Shown here: positions 55,923 to 60,252 of the stretch, piece after piece
Layout: the number at the start of each line of letters is the position of its first letter
How positions within the stretch are numbered: position 1 is the stretch's first letter
Translations under genes and position numbers: made by a program
The notes under the pieces: model-generated
The model's database searches: none
What the model was told of the DNA's origin: nothing
The model's input: only the letters and a program-made list of their open reading frames with translations
Origin: Gonapodya prolifera JEL478
Lineage: Eukaryota; Monoblepharomycota; Monoblepharidomycetes; Monoblepharidales; Gonapodyaceae
Direction: 5' to 3'
DNA length: 60,252 nucleotides
Assembly (NCBI GenBank): GCA_001574975.1
Contig: KQ965767.1
Coordinates: 20,815 to 81,066, forward strand

Positions 55923-58616
55923 CTACCACAAACATTTGTGCATCAACCCATCCGCCTCCTCGTCACCCTTTGCAAACGGCAAATCAAGCGTTGGTTCTTC
56001 CGCCTCAGACGAGAGCATACGCCATCGTGCTCCAGCATCATTAAGAATCAGGCCCCAGCGCTGGTTGAGCTCATCAACCGTGGACGAGTTCAACATGGCT
56101 GTGAAAAAGCGCTGCACGAGGCGCACACGGGCTTTGGGACCAGCTAGTTAGTCTTTTTTTTTTGCCATGGCTATGAGAAGCAGAATTAGTCACGAAGCTC
56201 ACCTGCGCCAATAAACCACTCCCTGTCGTGTTTTAACGCCACTCTCAGTATGCCATTCACGTACGTGCCGGTACGATTAATGAGCGCTTGGAGGTTACTG
56301 TCGTAAACCACCGGCTCAAAGTTGCTGGTCGTATCGACTGTGAGGCTTCCACCCTCCCTTCCTGATACCGCAGAAGACGCAGTTTTTCCTCGTAACAGTT
56401 CCTTGATGGTTATATAAAAGGGAAGAATCGCCATAGCCGCTGAGAGAGAAAATGTCAACGTGGACGCTGCCAACCGAAACCCAAAACTCACGGTTCAAAT
56501 CCCACCCTCCCGGCACGTAGTCATACACCTCCTCCAACAAATGCACCGTGACCATCACTTCGAACACATCCAACGCGAGCTCAGAATGTGCAATGCACAT
56601 TGTGAATGTGGGCCCACAAATCCATGCGGCAATGTTGGGAGGGGCGATCCCCGCAGGCCCACTTTCGTACAACAGAATGTCTCGAAGCGCGCGCACAAAA
56701 CTTGGTATTTTTGGTCGGGCGCCCTTGTTGGGCTCGTGGGCGGTGTGAGATGATGTGTCCAGAGGGATGGGAGACATCCAAAAGACCCAGAGGAGGTGAT
56801 ACTGTAGACAAAGCGCGAATGCCCATGGAGCTAGTACGATGAGTGGGTGGACGGCGGCAGCAGCAGTTGGAGGTGTCGTTAGGGCCGATTCCAATGAGTA
56901 GTGAACGGGTGGCGGTTTAGCTCCCACGGCTGTGTGCAGGCGCGCAAGCCACGTTGTAAGTGCGAGGGTAATTTGGTCCGCTAGGACGCGGGCTTGGGTA
57001 AGAGGGTTGGCGGTAGACCTGATCATTTGAGAATCGAAAGGAAGGTGACTGGGTCGGGGTGCTAATGGAAATGTGAAAATGCCGTTCGCGACACAAAACC
57101 GTCGCTGGAGTCATTAAGGCAAAGCAAAAAATTGAAAACGGGATGGCCTTTGCGATCATAAAGCAAGTACTCACGTATTCGTTCACTTTGCCGTAACAGT
57201 AAACATAGAGACCCATTGAGAAGGACCCGTAACCTAAGGGCGCCTGCAAAGCATCTTCTGGTTGCCATGCAATTGGGTTGAAGAAGCTGTGAATCGTAGC
57301 CCTCCCAGGGATGTACGGTGTTGACAGGGACAAGGTGACCTCGACGTTGCCAGCTTGCGTGAGGCGCCAGAGTTGTTCATCGGTGGGACTGAGGTATGGG
57401 TCCAGAAAATTGTGTAAACAGAGGTTACCACCAAGGGGGGAATTATGTCGGCTCACAGGGGGATAATTCCAATGTCCTCAATCGCTCCCACTTTGCGACT
57501 TTCCCTTGAGCGCTCTGCGGTGGTACGGTCAACCCACGCTGCGTACCATGCAGTCCGTCGTACCTCCTCCTCAGAAATCCAATGACCCAGAGTTTGTGGC
57601 TGGACCCCGTTTTCTCTCTGCCGGAACGCTGGGTCCTTCTGCAACAGACTTTGCATACTCGCTGTGCACTCCGCAATGGCGGCGGCAAACAAGTCCTTGT
57701 GCAGTCCTTGGCTGTAAAAGATAGCAATGTGGAGAAGCGTTTGAACGTGGTCAATACTGCTGCTTAATTGGGAGCTGGCGATAGGGAGGAGCCGGGCCAT
57801 GTATGATGAGAGGGACTTTTGGTGCATTTTCCGTAGTGTGTCATTGTCGTGGTAGAAAATGCCGACGGCCATCATGCTGCGCCCAGATTTGTTAATTCCT
57901 CAAACAAAGGAAAGCAATGCTCAACTGTTATAAATTACCTCAAGATGAGAGGAACATTCAAGCTCTTAGCACCAGTGTTGAAGTTTTGGGGGTGCATGAA
58001 GGAAAACCGAGATGCAAAACGTTTGAAATAGGTTTGTAGTAGCAGGTTGCATTCTTCGAAATCTGGCAACGGAGGAAGACCGTCAAAGACAGAGATCTCA
58101 ATGGTAGCTGGATTAGGCACTGGCGACACAAATGGGACCACTGTCGACGGGTTTGTCAACTGGAAACTTTCCGTACAACTGTCCCCACACTCCGAACTGC
58201 TGGTCCCCTCAGAGTTGGAGGCTGCCAAGAATTGGTCGGAGCTTGTAAGCGAAAGTGGTGAGGCCGAGAGATATTCGAATGATCACCTTCGTCGATGGTT
58301 TTCTGTGAATGACCGAGGGTGCCGTTGTGAATTGTTGTTGTGCCGTAGTGCCGGGAGAAGTGCCTGCCACGCCTGGCACCATCGTCCGCCTTCTTTCGGG
58401 TCCCCTTCCTGGCTCCTCGTTCTTTAGACTCTCTCGATTTTGGCGGCGATGGCAGTCCCAAAGCTGCCTCGAGAATCGCTATCCTGTCGGTCATTCTTGC
58501 CGACATGTTCGTTTCGTAAGATTCGATCGGTGAGATGAACACAGACCTGGCCCTCACCTCGGCCGTTTCGGTTCTCCATCGTGCTTTTCCTTGCGCTCGC
58601 GAACTTGCGAAGGCAT
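55923..58616 (-). CDS. Fungal-specific transcription-factor-domain protein lacking a zinc cluster
   Basis: The ATG at 58616 starts a short basic exon (58616-58558, MPSQVRERKEKHDGEPKRP) that joins in phase to an exon starting 58495 with a coiled linker (RMTDRIAILEAALGL). Later coding segments: about 58225-57940 (LQTYFKRFASRFSFMHPQNF), 57875-57460 (LLHIAIFYSQGL, EEEVRRTAWYAAWVDR), 57455-57180, 57010-56490 (VMVTVHLLEEVYDYVPGGWD), about 56440-56200 and 56140-55923. This is the Fungal_trans middle-homology pattern of Zn(II)2Cys6 regulators, normally preceded by a six-Cys zinc cluster. No such cluster is visible here. Likely a nuclear regulator or a derivative that works without its own DNA-binding domain. 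Internal joins are partly unresolved. Confidence 0.72.
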
Positions 58617-59365
58617 AGTATTTTGGGGCGAATTTCGTTCAGGGTTCGTTGGAGAACGAGTACCTTTTCAGGTACTATCAGGAATCGTCTACGCCACCGT
58701 TTTCAGAATCGCCGTCCAGGTTTCTATAAGATTTCCGTGGAATCGTACAATTTCCGGAATTCGGCTAGGATGGAAGTGCGGTGGACTTACGACCACTCGA
58801 AACCATGCCAGCGAGGATCCTGGGCCGAAAAGACGCCAGTCCGGTCGAACGCCTTCTTATATCTGAATCTGGCTGGAGAAATCTGGATTTACGGACTAAT
58901 TCGGGTATAGTCGGCGTCCACGCCTTCAGATTTTCGGACTGCTGGCGCAGCACGGATTATGCCTCGAACTTAATGAGTTGTGGGTATCCGGAAGAAAGAC
59001 CACATAGAATACAGGATCTCCGGTATCGCAGGTAAATGAGCATTCTGGGACAGATTGAAGAGCCCTTGCAACATTTGCACTGTCACCCATCGATGTCGAT
59101 GTGTATGCCGGTGCATGTGTGGTGCTTATGGACAAGATGATGTGGATTTATAGTGCAGCATTACGTGACAGTATGGATCGAGAGGGCATGAGGGGCTCGG
59201 GGTCGCCCTCACAGGTTTGCTGCGCCACACTTGATCTCAGAACCTGAAGGGAGGAAGAATCGAGAAGCCGGCCTGTGCGGATTCTCCGCAGCAGAGGGAT
59301 TCTCCACTTGCTCACACCCCCAAATCTGCTCCAAATCGTCCCAAATCACTCCCTCGCAATCGGCC
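58617..59365. other. Intergenic, nothing recognised
   Basis: Between the 5' end of the minus-strand regulator and the right-end ORF. I looked here for a missing zinc-cluster exon (six Cys) and found none. Confidence 0.4.
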
Positions 59366-60163
59366 ATGACAGGATCTCCCTCACCATCACCCGCGCTCGC
59401 GATTGTGTCCCCACGAACACCGCTCGCACCCATAAGAGCATTAACTCTCGACCCAACAATGGCCCCACGGAGCCAGGACAAGGGAAAGTCGCCCCTCAGA
59501 CGCCCAGCTCCTCTTTCTCAACTCCCTGCACCTTCTGTTCCCCCTTGCGGCAGTCTGCTTGATCGTTTCAGAGTCAACATGTTGCCATCGTCACTCACTG
59601 CTTGCTTAGCTGCTTTGTCATCATCTTCATCTCACCAAGCAATGGGACGCAATCTACTGGTCACTCCTGTGGTGGCCCCAAGCTTGCTGGGACTGGAGAT
59701 TGCTGGTGTGACAGAGGTTGCTGAACAACTTGGCCTTCCCTCTTACTCCAGGGGAGCGTCACTCACCAGTGGCTTTAATGCTGTCCCAGACACTGTTCTG
59801 AGGACGACCATTGGTCACCCAACATCCTTCATCCAGTGCGCAACTCACCTCCCTGCTCCCGTCACACCACTTGTTCCACCTCTGCTTCAGGAAGGAAATG
59901 GTGCACAAGGCCCCCCACCACTGCCGCAAAATGGAGTACCTGGTCAAACAATATCTTTTGCACCCCCATCTGGAACTATGTCTCAAGTTTTTGGGAATGC
60001 GTCATTGTATGTTCCTCTGACCTCCAATGCTTTGCCTGCCAGTTCTGCAGGCATTCTGATGCTTCAGCAAGCTTCATTTACTGCTCCACTGGCTGGCATT
60101 TGGAGTGGACCAGATTCATGGGGAAATGGAGGTGGTGCAATTGGTGCTAGACAACCTAGGTGA
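59366..60163 (+). CDS. Ser/Pro-rich ORF, possibly part of a mobile element (incomplete)
   Basis: An open frame from the ATG at 59366 runs 265 codons to a stop at 60161-60163; a GTGAGC donor-like site (CCTAG|GTGAGC) overlaps the stop, so it may continue past the window. The product is Pro/Ser/Ala-rich with no domain I recognise (LLDRFRVNMLPSSLTACLAA). From about 59580 onward the DNA has very few CpG (about 9 in 600 bases) with many TpG/CpA, unlike neighbouring genes. CTGCAGGAA occurs at 60181 and again at 60244. This fits a methylated or foreign element, but no terminal repeats or integrase/transposase are in view. Confidence 0.45.
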   Translation: MTGSPSPSPALAIVSPRTPLAPIRALTLDPTMAPRSQDKGKSPLRRPAPLSQLPAPSVPPCGSLLDRFRVNMLPSSLTACLAALSSSSSHQAMGRNLLVTPVVAPSLLGLEIAGVTEVAEQLGLPSYSRGASLTSGFNAVPDTVLRTTIGHPTSFIQCATHLPAPVTPLVPPLLQEGNGAQGPPPLPQNGVPGQTISFAPPSGTMSQVFGNASLYVPLTSNALPASSAGILMLQQASFTAPLAGIWSGPDSWGNGGGAIGARQPR

Positions 60164-60252
60164 GCTGCACGAGCCTGTAAACTGCAGGAACGTGTATATA
60201 TGATCAGATGTACATAGCAAGACGTAATGTGCATAGAACTCACCTGCAGGAA

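Noticed and set aside
1-60252. CRISPR arrays, bacterial operons, ribosomal RNA
   Set aside because: None seen; intron-rich eukaryotic gene structure throughout.

Overview
The window looks like nuclear DNA of a filamentous or zoosporic fungus. Genes are packed on both strands and cut by many short introns (about 35-90 bases, mostly GTGAGT/GTAAGT donors and CAG/TAG acceptors). Several products are fungal: an AreA-type GATA regulator with the N-terminal conserved block, a fungal-specific regulator middle-homology region, and an L-rhamnose dehydrogenase of the LRA1 type. LRR arrays built from one-repeat exons and a rhamnose-use cluster would fit an early-diverging, plant-debris-degrading lineage (a Gonapodya-like chytrid is possible), but the sequence does not prove this. 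There are two N-gaps and a few single ambiguous bases.

Layout. 1-6.1 kb: poorly resolved minus-strand genes, a helical protein with breaks and a membrane protein. 6.6-11.1 kb: a minus-strand kinase-SH3-LRR gene. 12.5-15.3 kb: COG2 (Golgi tethering), complete in 12 exons. 16.3-19.7 kb: an unknown membrane-like protein and a complete SET/MYND lysine methyltransferase. 20.7-23.2 kb: two unrecognised minus-strand genes; the second shares a segment with the 4.5 kb gene. 23.9-30.9 kb: a compact sugar-use cluster of two divergent pairs, GH78 alpha-L-rhamnosidase (frame broken) / L-rhamnose 1-dehydrogenase and 2-hydroxyacid dehydrogenase / FucP-type permease; an RraA-type aldolase lies at 34.5-35.9 kb. 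31-34.4 kb: gene fragments, including an F-box remnant and an inverted duplication. 37.2-39.3 kb: a disordered protein. 41.7-42.2 kb: a small protein with a perfect-length internal duplication. 43.2-44.5 kb: a SOUL haem-binding protein with a tandemly duplicated micro-exon. 44.6-49.9 kb: ankyrin and F-box genes with frame breaks around a 619-base gap. 51.7-55.5 kb: AreA-like GATA factor. 55.9-58.6 kb: a regulator that keeps the middle-homology domain but shows no zinc cluster. 59.4 kb to the end: a CpG-poor, mobile-element-like ORF that runs to the window edge.

How the genes may work together. The 23.9-30.9 kb block can be read as a pathway: secreted GH78 releases L-rhamnose from plant polysaccharide or glycosides, the FucP-type permease imports a 6-deoxyhexose, the LRA1-like enzyme oxidises it to L-rhamnonolactone, and the hydroxyacid dehydrogenase and RraA-type lyase could handle downstream 2-oxo/2-hydroxy acids. 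The first and third steps rest on family recognition; the rest is inference. The conserved housekeeping genes are intact and phase-consistent, whereas the accessory-family genes (GH78, ankyrin, F-box, helical protein) carry single-base frame breaks, which suggests decay rather than uniform sequencing error.
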